NCBI GenBank assembly: GCA_018398585.1
Contig: JAGTTD010000008.1
Location: 28,573,208 to 28,637,207 of the forward strand
Length of the DNA: 64,000 bases
Direction of reading: 5' to 3'
DNA from: Simmondsia chinensis
Taxonomy: Eukaryota; Streptophyta; Magnoliopsida; Caryophyllales; Simmondsiaceae
Shown one piece after another: positions 35,508 through 46,892 of the stretch (position 1 is the first letter of the stretch; each line of letters opens with the position of its first letter). Made by a program: the position numbers and the translations under genes. Under the pieces are notes generated by a model that did no database searches, was not told where the DNA came from, and saw only the letters and a list, made by a program, of their open reading frames with translations.

Positions 35508-36092
35508 TAGGGATGGCAATGGGGCAGGGCGGGTACAGGGGGTGTCTCCTCCATACCCGTACCCGTCACCCAAATCCAATATACGTACCCACCCCATTAC
35601 CTGCCACGGGTATGAAGTGGATACCTGTACCCGCCCCGGCGGGTACAAACTCATACCCGTACCCGCCCCATTACCCGCGGGTATCCAACGGGTATGCATT
35701 ACCCGCCCCGTACCCTCTCTAATGTGCGGAGAAAACGATTATCTATACCGGGTCATATTAGTTATTTAATACTACGTTTAAAAATCAATTATATTTTTTA
35801 TAACATTGATAAACAATTTGGGTTATTGAATTTAAACACGTATTTTTTTAATTTGAAGGTTAATTATGTACAAAATAAAGCGGGTATAGCGGGTATGAGG
35901 TGGAGCGGGGCGGGTATGGAGCGAGGCAGGGCTGGTACAAAACTATACCCGTACCCGCCCCATACCCGTGACAGGTACGGGGTGGGTACATCAAACCCGT
36001 ACCTACTACCCACCTCGCTTATACCCGTACCTGTCCCAAACGGGGCGGGTACCCGTGGGTAGCGGGTTTTACCCGCCCCATTGCCATCCCTA
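35508..36092. mobile_element. hAT-like MITE inside copia C
   Basis: A 585-bp element with strong inverted ends TAGGGATGGCAATGGGGC and GCCCCATTGCCATCCCTA. The flanks ATCGGAAG (35500-35507) and GTTGGAAG (36093-36100) match at 6 of 8 bases, fitting hAT. Both arms carry many GGGTACGGGT/ACCCGTACCC words, so the whole element folds on itself; the middle is A/T rich. Frames on either strand are repeat artefacts. Confidence 0.75.
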
Positions 36093-36100
36093 GTTGGAAG

Positions 36101-39100
36101 CTTAAAATATGTAGGTTCAAGGGTATTGATATCACCCAGTCTGTACTTGCTCATAAAGCGCAAGTGTATCAACAATAGCTGCAATTGTTATTAGATTGCC
36201 AAAACATAGTAATATAGCTATATAATAAAATGTCATATACTTGTCACTTACCTTGTGGGGTTCAAATAAATAACCAGTACTTGCATACAAAATCAATTAC
36301 AAGTTTAACATAACATTATAACGTATGTTGGGTGATCCATCAAGATAAATATTTAACCACATATCACATACTAGTGACAAGTTGATCAAAGAGGCCATAT
36401 CTGGTTGTGTGACAGCTATACCAGTACGTCGCTTAAACCAAGGTATGGTGGGGTCAAGAATTTATTCATTACCTCATTGAGGACCGGAAGAGGTCAAAAT
36501 TGAGGCACTAAACAACATGATGAAATACTCAAGTACCATACTTGTATGAGTTGACCAATAGAGTAATACTCTATCATATGAGTGCTTGATCTTCAGGTCG
36601 AGACAAAATCTTTCCTTTTCCGAGATCCTCAATCTCGAGTTCTCAGTTTAGGGGCATAACAGCCCTTTAAAGCTCTTCAGGAGTTATGATGATATTAACA
36701 TATTTTTCTTTCAGTAGATATGTACTACGGTTTTGAACTATATGCTTCTGGCATGTTTGGTTATTCAGGGACTTCCATATAAATATCATTGTACAAATAA
36801 GCCATTTCCAATATATATATGACGCATATAGAGACTGTCAGATTAAGTGTATCCATTTCTCATATTTATGTCCCATTAAGTTCTGGTCTCTATAATAAAC
36901 CTTGGGCTACAAATTGTGCTTTTCACCACCTCATTATTTTCTGCACAAACATTCATATGTAGCATTTAGGTTTTATTCTTTGGGCATTTGGACTTCAGGT
37001 CCAAAAATTACACATGGCTAATTTAGCCTGAATTGCATCTTTCTCTTTGAGCCAATCATTTCTTTGTTGGCATTCTTGAATGAACTCATGTTTAAGATTT
37101 TCAATTTCTTTATTCAGGGAGTAGCTACAAATATCTGATCAATTTTCATTTCGGTTCCATTATATCTCATATTTCATAGAGATCTCTTTAACATCATAAT
37201 TCCAATAGACTCATGTAGCTTCAGGTACTTAATAATCTTGAGGGATTTTTATTTACACATTTTATTATTTTTGCAGAGTTTTTCTTCTTAAGAATTTATA
37301 ATAAAAGGATTAATCTTTTCTATTGCTCCTTTTTCTTTCTCAGATTCAAATCTTTGGAACCGATATATTTACCATGCTTCTGGCGTGCAATGGATGCATT
37401 TTTCAATATATTAGAATATCACTCGACTGGGATATTAATTCGAGAAGGCGCATATATAGTGGGGACATTATTTGGTCACCCTATTTCCATTAGTGAATAC
37501 ATCTATGAATTGGCTTGTAATAATTTACAAGTGAACAATTCTTTGAACTTCTGGCTCAATGATGCATTCCACATAAGTTTCATTTTTTCTCCCCTTGATT
37601 CTGGAAACCTTGTTTCGTCAAATTGACAATCAACAAATGATGCTTGTAAAATGTTTCCAATTAATTTCTTCAGATAAATTTTAAGTCCCCTTATTTATAC
37701 CCATCTTTCAACATTTGAGGTGGAGTAATTGGGACATACAGTATATAATCAAATTCATAGATGGGATATATATCTAGACCTTATCAGAGACAAGTTATAC
37801 TGGGGGATCCATAATTAGTGCTGCAACATGTATCATAACATGTACCCAAGTAAAATTTGGCAATAATAATGGTCTAGCCACTCGCTGCAGGCGTTTAATC
37901 ATAAGACCATTTTGTATCTGTACGCGGGCTATATGGCAATTCATCCCATACAATAACCATTAAATTCTTGGGATGTAATTTCTCTTGCAATATCATACAA
38001 TCCACGACTTGAGCTCATAGCCGGATCATTTATGTAAGGAGTTTCACAAATGCCACATCACAAGTATATTATCCAAACTCACAGAACCATCGGGTAGCGG
38101 CCTCTATTAGTATCATACCAAATTGGTCCATGTGATAAAATGATTGGCCCACATATGTCACATTTAGTATTTCTTCCAGCTTATGGGACTTAAACTCAAT
38201 TTCAATTGAGTATGACATAGTCACTTTTCCTTAAGCAGCACATGAAATCTCATCAGGAGAAAGAATCTTCAGGTTCTTTAATGAGTGCCCATGAGAACTT
38301 TCAATGATTTTTCTCATCATCGTTACACCTGGATGGCCCAAACGGTCATGCTACAGGGTGAATGTTTTGCAATCAGTTAACTTCTGGTTAACCACTGTAT
38401 TAATTGGATTTATGTAAGTATAATATAACCCGGAAGAAAGTGCTGACAATTTTTTCCATTATTTTCTTTCTTCCTAAGGTAAGCAATGTAATATAAAGAT
38501 ATTCTTTATCGCCCTTATTTATTGTCTCAATGTGATAACAATTGCAACGAATATCTCAAAAACTGATCAAGTTTCTCTGTGATCTACTGGAAAACAGAGC
38601 ATCGCTTATGTTTAGTTTCGTCTCTTCAGGGAATATAACATGTGCTCTTCCGAAACTCTCAACCAATTTTGAAACACCTGATATAAGAATCTTCTAGTTC
38701 TTGAATAGGTGCGAGAATTTCAACGATTCTTTTAACCATATTTATATCCGGATGACTCAAATAGTCATGCCATAAAATAAAAGTCTTTAGGGTCTGTTAA
38801 CTTCTGGTTAACTATCCCAATAGATATCTCCAAATTAAATAGATAGCCATACTTATGAAAATTATTGTTTCTTCAGGAAATATGATATTTGCTTTTCTGG
38901 AGTTTTTAATAAAGTATCAAATAGATTGGCTAAGAAATATAGCCATATGAATAATTGATAATAAGTAGGCGGCGTAGCCAACCATATGAATGACTAATAA
39001 TAAGTAGACGGCATAGCCGACCATATAATGAATGAGTAATAAAAAGTAGGCGGTTTAACCAGCCATGAATATGCAAAGTAGAAAATACAAAAAAACTAAA

Positions 39101-39148
39101 GTTTTTCTTTTTCCTTCATCTCCTCTTCATTAGTGGACTTCTTATATT
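36101..39148 (-). pseudogene. Decayed copia pol (element C)
   Basis: Minus-strand traces only. HDRLGHPGVTMMRKIIE lies at about 38390-38330 (pre-integrase), followed by fragments of the integrase core. A similar segment at 38700-38830 repeats ATTTATATCCGGATGACTC and GTTAACTTCTGGTTAAC, so part of this region is duplicated. No frame exceeds 100 codons; the forward frame at 37354-37626 has no recognisable domain. Confidence 0.55.
38937..39070. repeat. Minisatellite, unit about 45 bp, three copies
   Basis: Repeats of AATAATAAGTAGGCGGCGTAG followed by CCAACCATATGAATGA. It lies within the gag-pol spacer of element C. Confidence 0.65.
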
Positions 39149-39700
39149 TTGGTCCATTCTGGGTACCATAATGTCACTTATTATGACCGTGACTATAACC
39201 TCGTCCGCGGCCCTGACCACATCCACGTTTACGACCTCGACCATGTTCCTGCTAGTCATATGTCGAAGCATTCACTTCAGGGAGTGGTTCGAATCCAGTT
39301 AGTCGTGTTTGATGAATTTTCATCAACAATTCATTGCTTGGTTCAGCAATGAGGAGACAGATATCAACTCTAAGTATTTTTAAAATTCTCGTTCTCAATA
39401 TTGCTACTGCAGGAGCATATTCGAGACATGAAAAGTAGAGAATATTTTCTCTAACATATCCTCCTTAGTAATATTTTCACCGCATAATTGCAGCCGGGAG
39501 GTAATACTAAACACTGCAGAGTTATACTCGCTAATAGTTTTAAAATCCTGCAACCGCAGGTGAATCCAATCATAGCGAGCTTTAGGGGGGATCATAGACA
39601 TTTCATGATCAAACCTCTCCTTTAAATTTTGCCAAAGGATATACGGGTCCATGACAGTAATATACTCAGCTTTAATCCTTCAAGGATATGATGCCTGAGA
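39149..39700 (-). pseudogene. copia gag remnant (element C)
   Basis: The minus-strand frame 39652-39404 reads YILWQNLKERFDHE, then ARYDWIHLRLQDFKTISEYN and KEDMLEKIFSTFH, the UBN2-type copia gag. Downstream the RGRGRG-type basic stretch follows (39250-39170, reading GRGRKRGCGQGRGRG). The start and the N-terminal part are lost. Confidence 0.8.
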
Positions 39701-39925
39701 AACGCGATCCTGCAAAGATGCGCTATTTACTCTTTTAATTGTCCGAGATTCACAGCAGCAGGGTGGATCTCAACATCAAAAGTCCAAGGCAAATAATTTT
39801 TTCCAGTAATATTAAGAGCAATAAATTCAAAATTAGTAAGATTATAAATCACAAAGATTAGGAAATGAAAGCTTACATCGAATATAGAACAATCATCAGT
39901 TGGTTAGAGGCTCATGCTGATAATA

Positions 39926-40352
39926 TGTTATAAAATTATAGGCAAATTATACTCTATGGGAAGGTAATAAAAAGACAAATCCAAATATACTTAAAGAAAA
40001 ATAGCAAGTATTTTATATCAGAATGAGATTATTTTATTAAAATATTTCTCTCTCTCTTTCTCTCGTTATTTTTTTCCCCTTTCTCTTTCTTTTCTTTTCC
40101 TTTTCTTTTCTTTCTTTTCTTCTTGTTTCTTTGTGTGTGTAATATATATACATAAAAGGGGGGATGAGTCATCTAAAGGGTGGCTCATATTGTGACATGT
40201 GTCACAGTTTACCCAAATATCCATTTATATATATGTATATGTATGTATACGTAAATAAGTATTTTACATAATTTTTAATTTTTTATGATATTTAATAATA
40301 TCCAAACTTGACTGTAAAATTTGTACCCGAAAAATATCCAATATTTACAATA
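39926..40352 (-). repeat. LTR of element C (5' LTR in element sense)
   Basis: 427 bp, the partner of 34320-34755. Shared blocks include CATATTGTGACATGTGTCAC and the CT-rich tract. The PBS side on the minus strand reads ATTATCAGCATGAGCC just inside the LTR. Confidence 0.85.
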
Positions 40353-40609
40353 ATTTTTAAGTTTTTCCAAATATTAGTATTATCTTTCTTTGGTTTCTAT
40401 TAGGTTTTTGTATTAGATTGTTTTATTTTAAGTTTTCTTATTAGTTTTTTTTTCTTTCTTTTAACTTTTTAGCACCTTTAAAACTTGGTTTAGTTAAGCT
40501 TTTTATTATATTGTAGTATTTTATTTCTTTTTCATTATTGCTATCTTTCTTTTGACTTGTAATCGAAAGAACACTGCGACAAATCAGGAAAACCAAACGA
40601 ACTGAAACA

Positions 40610-41760
40610 ATGGCTAATGAAAATAATGATAATGAAGAGCTTTAAAAGATTACGCCGACCCAACTATTGGTGGATGCACTTCCAGCATTCGATGTTCACC
40701 CATACAAGCAAACAATTTTGAAATAAAACCTGTGATAATACCAATGATTCAACAGACAGTTCAATTTGGAGGTCTACCTTGTGAGGACCTGAATCTACAT
40801 ATCACCAACTTTCTTGAGATATGTGATACATTTAAGCACAATGGCGTCAATGATGATGCCATTCGCTTAAGACTATTCCCGTTCTTACTAAGAGACAAGG
40901 CCAAGGCACTATTAATGTCATTGCCATCAGGTACCATCACCACTTGGGATGATTTGGCACAAAAAATTTCTTGCTAAATATTTTCCACCAGCCCAATAAG
41001 CTAAAATGAAGAATGACATGACCTGTTTTACGCAATACAATATGAAATCATTGTATGATGCATGGGAACGATATAAAGAACTTATAAGAAGGTCGACACA
41101 CCATGGTTTACCAGTTTGGATGCAAGTCCAAACGTTTTACAATGGTTTGGCACCTAATACCCAAACAATGGTGGATGTAGTTGCGGGAGGAGCCCTAAAT
41201 AACAAGACACCAGACGGAGCATACGAGTTGCTAGAGGTAATGGCTAGCAACAACTATGTGAGAATAGCTAATCGAACAATGCAAAGGAAACTTGCAGGTA
41301 TTCATGAAGTAGACGCATTAACCACATTGTCGGCTCAAATTTCATTGATTCGGAAACAGTTGATTAACATAGGTGTTAATGCCATACAATCTCCTATGCT
41401 AACATGCGAGTTTTGTGCAGGAAATCATGCGAGCATATAATATCAGATAGGGAACCCCTTTACCACAGCCTCTTCAAATCACGAGCAAGCCAATTTTGTT
41501 TTAAATTTTCAAAAGTCACAACATAATACCTATTCCAACACTTACAATCCCGGGCGGAGAAACCATTCAAATTTTTCATGGAATAGCCAAGGGATTAAAA
41601 AACAACCCGTTCACGCACAACAAGAAAAGAAAATTGATCTCGAAGATATGTTCAATAAGTTTGTGCAAGAAACCAGAAATTTCATGCAACAAACACAAAC
41701 AAATTTTCGAAATCAAGAATTTGCTATTAGAAACCTCGAGACCCAAGTTGGACAAATTTC
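40610..41760 (+). pseudogene. Athila-like gag (element D)
   Basis: ATG at 40610 opens MANENNDNEEL then a stop. The gag core shows FGGLPCEDLNLHITNFLEIC and AIRLRLFPFLLRDKAKALLM...LPSGTITTWDDL (40765-40950), then an open frame 41006-41440 ending in a partial zinc knuckle CEFCAGNH. The frame is broken at about 40975 and 41440. It matches the same gag family as element E at 46215. Confidence 0.75.
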
Positions 41761-42279
41761 AAAATAACTCTCTGAAAGGTGTCAAGGTTCCTTGCCTAGT
41801 AACATAGTTACTAACCCATGAGAGCACGCCCAAGCAACTGAATTAAGAAGTGGGAAAACTCTAAATGAACCAACTCAGGTAACCAAGATTGCACAAAACG
41901 AACAACTCCTAATTGACTTGTCCACATACACGACCAAGAAACTAAAAATGAAGAAGGGACAAAAATCTAAAATAAAGATAAACCAAAAAGGGTGATCCGT
42001 TCACTCGTCACCGCCTTGACTATTCCAGCTAAGGAATAGGGTAAGGGGCTACCTTTTAATTATTTAATATTGACTAATAAAGACTTCTTTTCTTGCTTTA
42101 ACTCTTTAGTTTGAATAATCCATTCTCATTATCTTTCATAAGTTAAGTATTTGGATTGCTAGAATGTCGCTGGCAACGAAATTCCACTGAACTTCAACCT
42201 TACAAACCGAAGGTTTCGTTCCCTCAACGTTCGAAAAAGACAAAAGCGGGTGAACAATTTGCTAAATTTTTGGAAGTTT

Positions 42280-43000
42280 TCAAAAGATTATAGTAGATCC
42301 CAAATATGCAAAATTTATTAAGGAAATCCTATCTAACAAAAGGAAGTTGGGATAATTCGAAATAGTGGCATTAACTGAAGAATACAATGCCATACTACAA
42401 AAGAAGTTACCTCCCAAGCTAAAAGATCTAGGGAATTTTACTATATCTTGCACCATTGGCTCCATTAGCTTTGATAGAGTTTTATGTGGTTTAGGTGCAA
42501 GAATTAATCTAATTCTTCTCTCTGTGATCAGGAAGCTTGGCTTAGGAGAGGTGAAGCTAACTACAGTATCTCTCCAACTTGCGGACATATCGATCAAGTA
42601 TCTAAGAGGTGTGGTCGACAAATTCATCTTCCCGGAAGATTTCATAGTACTTGACATGGAAGAGGATCGAGAGACACCTCTTATTCTTGGATGACCCTTC
42701 CTTGCTACAGGAAGGACTGTGATAGACGTACAACAAGGGAAACTCATTTTAAGAGTGCAAGATGAACATGTAACCTTCAATGTTTTTAATGCTATGAAAT
42801 TTCCCACTAACATTGATTCTTGTTTCGAGGTTTATATTATAGACAGTTTGGTAGCCGAGAAGTTCAGGGACACATTCCCTAAGTTACCACTTGCAGCATA
42901 TCTAACAAAGTCAGGGACCTTAGACACTGAGAATGAATTGATAAGGGGAATGTGGCCATTACTTGGAGGATTGCGAACCTTATGATTCCCATCTTGAAGC
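42280..43000 (+). pseudogene. Protease region of element D
   Basis: Open frames 42365-42694 and 42719-42985 carry YNAILQKKLPPKLKDLGNFT, then ...GLGARINLILLSVIRKLGLGE. Family members have a CDLGAS catalytic motif; here the Asp is Gly (LCGLGARIN). ETPLILG, then a stop where the family has GRPFL, marks the second half. Clearly inactive. Confidence 0.75.
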
Positions 43001-43089
43001 AAGAGTGGAGGACATATAAGCGATTGAAACTCAACAAAGAATAAGAGAAGATAAGCTTCCAAATTTTGAGCTCAAGCCACTGCCATCTC

Positions 43090-43772
43090 ATCTCAAGTAT
43101 GCTTATCTTGGTAATTCTAACACTTATCCTATTATTATTAATGCTTCTTTGAGTAATGTCGAATAGGAAATGTTGCTTAGAGTTCTAAGGGAGCATAAAT
43201 CAACCATTGGATGAACCCTTTCAGACACCAAGGGAATCAGCCCTTCCTTATGCATGAATAGGATTCTCATGGAAGATAGATTCAAGCCTACTGTGCAGCC
43301 ACAACGTCGAGTAAACCTTTCTATGAAGGAGGTGGTAAGGAAAGAAGTTGTGAAGTTATTAGATGCCGAGATCAATTATCCCATATTTGATAGTCCATGG
43401 GTAAGTCTAGTGTAAGTAGTTCCAAAGAAAGGGGGGATAACCATTGTAGAAATGAGAACAGCGAGCTCACCCCTGCTAGGATCGTCACAGGGTGGCGGGT
43501 ATGTATAGATTACAGGAAACTTAATGATGCCACCTAAAAAGACTATTTTTCCTTACCATTCATTGATCAATTGTTAGAAAAACTTGCTGGCCATTCGTAG
43601 TACTGTTTCCTTGATGGTTATTCAGGATACAACAAAATTGCCATAGCACCAGAAGATCAGGAAAATATCACTTTTACTTGTCCATATGGTTCCTTTGCCT
43701 CTAAGCGAATGCCTTTTGGTCTATGCAATGCTCCTGCCATATTTCAGCGGTGTATGATGGTAATCCTTAGTG
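43090..43772 (+). pseudogene. Reverse transcriptase, N-terminal part (element D)
   Basis: Fragments include LKYAYLG, PTVQPQRRVN, CIDYRKLNDAT and CPYGSFASKRMPFGLCNAP, which also gives AIFQRCMMVILSE at 43740-43772. It is cut right before the catalytic segment by the RTE-like LINE; RT resumes at 59494 with VENFIEVFMDDFSVFG. Confidence 0.8.
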
Positions 43773-43837
43773 AACAACAACAACAACAACAACAACAACA
43801 AACCCAGTGCCTTAAGGGCTCCCGAAAAAGCGGGGTT

Positions 43838-43884
<47 letters not shown>

Positions 43885-44164
43885 GATGTACGCAGCCTTC
43901 CCCCTTTAGGGTATGAAGTTGAAGAGAGGCTGTTTCCGAGGACCTCTAACCTGATTATGTCATCTTCGTGTCATAGTGACCTGTGAGCAAAAGGGTATCA
44001 AAGCAGAAGAGTAAGCTATAGCATAAAACAAGCAATACAAAACATAACGCCCCAGAGGAGACATCGAGGCAAAACCTTCCATACTAGGCAGCAAGTAAAA
44101 ACAGATAGGCAGATAGTAGACTGTAGAAAGTAGATAGATATGCGTATAGGAAGATAGGTGCAGC
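43773..44164 (-). mobile_element. RTE-like LINE fragment, 3' end (minus orientation)
   Basis: Read on the minus strand, the 3' end is GCTGCGTACATCAACC, a C-run, CCCGCTTTTTCGGGAG, CCCTTAAGGCACTGGG and (GTT)n. From family knowledge this is the 3' end shared by plant RTE LINEs and Au-type SINEs (GGAAACAGCCTC...GGCTGCGTACA). It continues at 59040-59493; element E split it. Confidence 0.6.
43840..43882. repeat. Poly-G tract, 43 G
   Basis: An uninterrupted G-run inside the LINE 3' end, expanded from the short C-run normally found there. A strong G-quadruplex candidate and a likely site of length error. Confidence 0.85.
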
Positions 44165-45643
44165 TGACGCGCCTCAGATTTACGCATCTTTTAATTGTTA
44201 TTTTAATTATTTTGCACCTATTTAATTATATTTCTACATTCATTTTGGCAATTTTTATGTTTAGCAGGTTTGAAATCAAAGTTTCGAAAATTGTCAAATC
44301 TAGTGGAAATAAGACAAATTCGATGCGACAACAATTAAATTAAGTCAATTGAGATTCGGGACATGAATGTATAAGTTTGGAACTCAAGCCCGACCCTTAT
44401 AGGGCCCAAAACGCATCAACCCCCAGCCCATCAATGCCTCAGCCCGTTTGAGCTCAGTCCATCAACGCCCAGCCCAATAGCCCCTGTTCACCAGTGGCCC
44501 AGCTCCGGCCCGATCGACCACCAGCCCACGACACCACCATCACCGACCTTAGCCCGTTTTAGCTCAACCCATCACATCACCTCCGGCCCAACAGCAGGCC
44601 CACTTCGACACCAGCTCAGGCTCACCAGCACAGCCCACCACCGATCTACTCGGGCCCAGGCCTAGCGCACGTAGGGTTCTATCAGGCAGCTGCATCGTTT
44701 AAATTGGTGAGGGGTGTTCAATTTTGGGGGCGGACCGCCTCTCTCTCTTAGCTCCTGTTTTCTCTTCGCCTCTCAGCTCTCTCTCTCTCTCTATTTTTTG
44801 AGATTTTTATTTTTCTATCTTTTTCTTTAAATTGGAACTGAAGCGAAATTAGCGTGAAGACCGACATGAGTTCGTTCATCTCCTCCTTCACCGGATCATC
44901 TTTGATGTAGAGCTAACTTACTCTCTGGGGTTAGATGAAATCTTAGCCTTTACTTTTGTTTACTGTTAATTCGGGTTAATTTGATTGTTTACATGAATTG
45001 CTTGGTTGAGATAAATACTTTGAAGTACTATATTTTTTATTGTTTATTCAATTGATATGATTATTGAGTTTGTAACCTTTAATTGTTGATATTGATATTT
45101 ATAAATTAATTCTTTGTGCTTGTAGCCTTAGGATTAATTAATCAAGCAATAGTATTAACCGAATTGTTAATTAAAGCCTATCTTTCCTATACTTTAGTTA
45201 GATAGGGTCAATACGTAATAATTAACAATACATTAGGTAGAGCCTATTTTCCTTATGCTTTAGTTAGATAGGGTCTATACGCAATACTAACAACATTATC
45301 TTAGTAGGCTAAAACTTATAGCCTAAACCACTACCCGTGTGACATCAATAATCCCAATTTGAGAGTTAACGCAAAAATAATTGGCTAATGATGGATTCAA
45401 AACCCTAGGTTCCAATTTAATACATTTTTTCGATTAGAAGTAGATTACTTTAGTTTAATTGTCGTTTTCTAGATTAATTAACACAAAGATATCACTTTTC
45501 CTTAAATCAATTTAGATCATAGATTAAATTCACGTACTCTTAGTCCCTGTGGTTCGACACCCTCTCGCCCTACCCTTCAATTTAGGTGTGTTTAATAGAT
45601 AGGGTTTTATATTAAATTTTGATAGACGTAGAAAAGCACATCA
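44165..45643 (+). repeat. 5' LTR of element E
   Basis: 1479 bp, TGACGCGCC...GCACATCA. It has a C-rich stretch (44400-44680) with many AGCCCA words, and a CT-rich run at 44740-44800. Confidence 0.85.
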
Positions 45644-45648
45644 AGATT

Positions 45649-45667
45649 TTGGGGCCATTGCCGGGGA
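45649..45667 (+). promoter_or_regulatory. Primer-binding site of element E
   Basis: TGGGGCCATTGCCGGGGAC, close to the Athila-type TGGCGCCGTTGCCGGGGA (tRNA-Asp), a few bases past the LTR end. Confidence 0.7.
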
Positions 45668-46089
45668 CTAGGTAACGTTCGTGATTTTATTTTTGTGATT
45701 TTCTTTGGTTTTTAGTTTTCTTTAATTGTTTTTAATTGTTATTGTCCCTCTCTTTAAAAAATAAAAAAATAAAAAAAATTTTAAAAAAATATTTTCTTTA
45801 CTTTTCTTAAAAAGGTTTTTATTTTATATTATTTGTTTTTTTATTTATTCATTTTTAAAGCATTATTTATCTTGTAATTTTCGTGCATAGGTTGATTTTA
45901 GGATAGTTTGTTATTTGTTTTTCTTTTTAGTGTTTGTTTTGCTAGTTTTAGTCATTAGTTTTATTTGCTTCTTGTGATTGTTTATTTATGCACGGTTGCC
46001 GCTCTTTGTCTCTTGACCTTACTAGATTCCACCCTGAAATTGAAAGGACCTTAAGGGACTTTAGAGCCCTACACCGAGCACAAACCGCA

Positions 46090-46892
46090 ATGGCTGACGA
46101 ACAACAACCATGTCCACTTATGGAGTAGTTGACTCCCACCACATACGCTTCATCTTCATGCATTAGGTTGCCACTTGTAGCCCATCAGTTCGAGCTTAAG
46201 CCACATACATACAGATGCTTCCTTCATTCCATGGCTCAGGTAATGAGAACCCGTCCACACACTTGAACAGTTTCATGGAGGTTTGCTCAACCTTCAGGAT
46301 TCCTAACATTATTGATGACGCCATCTTACTTCGTCTTTTTCCTTTCTCTTTAAAGGATAAAGCTAAGTATTGGTTAGGCACCTTACCTAGTGGGACGATT
46401 AGTACTTGGACTCAGATGCAACAAGAATTTCTTAAGAAATTCTATCCCATTAGTAAGACTAACACTGCTAGGAGAACTACTAACACCTTCGCCCAACTCC
46501 CTACTGAGGAGTTTCACGAGAGTTGGGATAGGTTTAGGGAACTCTTACGAGCTTGTCCACATCATCCTATCCCTAAATGGCAGTTAGTCCAAAATTTCTA
46601 TTATGGGTTGAATGAAACTGTTGATGCCTCATACGGTAGTCAGTTCCTTAGGAAGAATGAGGATGAGGCGTGGGAATTGTTTGAACATTTGAATGAGAAC
46701 TCACAATAGAATGCCGCACATGCACGTTTAAATATTGCTAGGTTAAATAGTGGAAAAGTACATGAAATTGCTCACACTTCCATCTTAGATAAGAAAGTAG
46801 ACTCTCTTGCCTCTTCTGTGGAGCAGCTTACTTCCTTATTTAAGATGACCTTGACCCCCTCTGCTATGCCTAATGTGTCTAATGTTTAAAAC
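46090..46892 (+). pseudogene. Athila-like gag (element E)
   Basis: ATG at 46090 is followed by TAG after 12 codons and a frameshift. From 46215 the frame reads PSFHGSGNENPSTHLNSFME, AILLRLFPFSLKDKAKYWL and LPSGTISTWTQM, the gag core, to TAG at 46707, and on to TAA at 46887 in the same frame as pol. Gag of this family assembles the RNA-packaging particle. Confidence 0.8.

Larger units (their letters stand above)
34320..40352 (-). mobile_element. Ty1/copia retrotransposon C, minus strand, inside D
   Basis: The LTRs at 34320-34755 and 39926-40352 start TGTT(G/A)TAAAATTATAG and end ATTTACAA(C/T)A. The 5-bp target duplication is ATTTT (34315-34319 and 40353-40357). On the minus strand gag lies near 39650, the pre-integrase core HDRLGHPGVTMM near 38360, and the RNase H end at 35205-34912. 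A purine tract (complement of CTCCCCCTTAGG, 34756-34767) precedes the 3' LTR. It is interrupted by a hAT-like element at 35508. Confidence 0.85.

Noticed and set aside
35385..36184. Gly/Pro/Tyr-rich proteins on both strands
   Set aside because: They are translations of GGGTACCC repeats in a hAT-like element.
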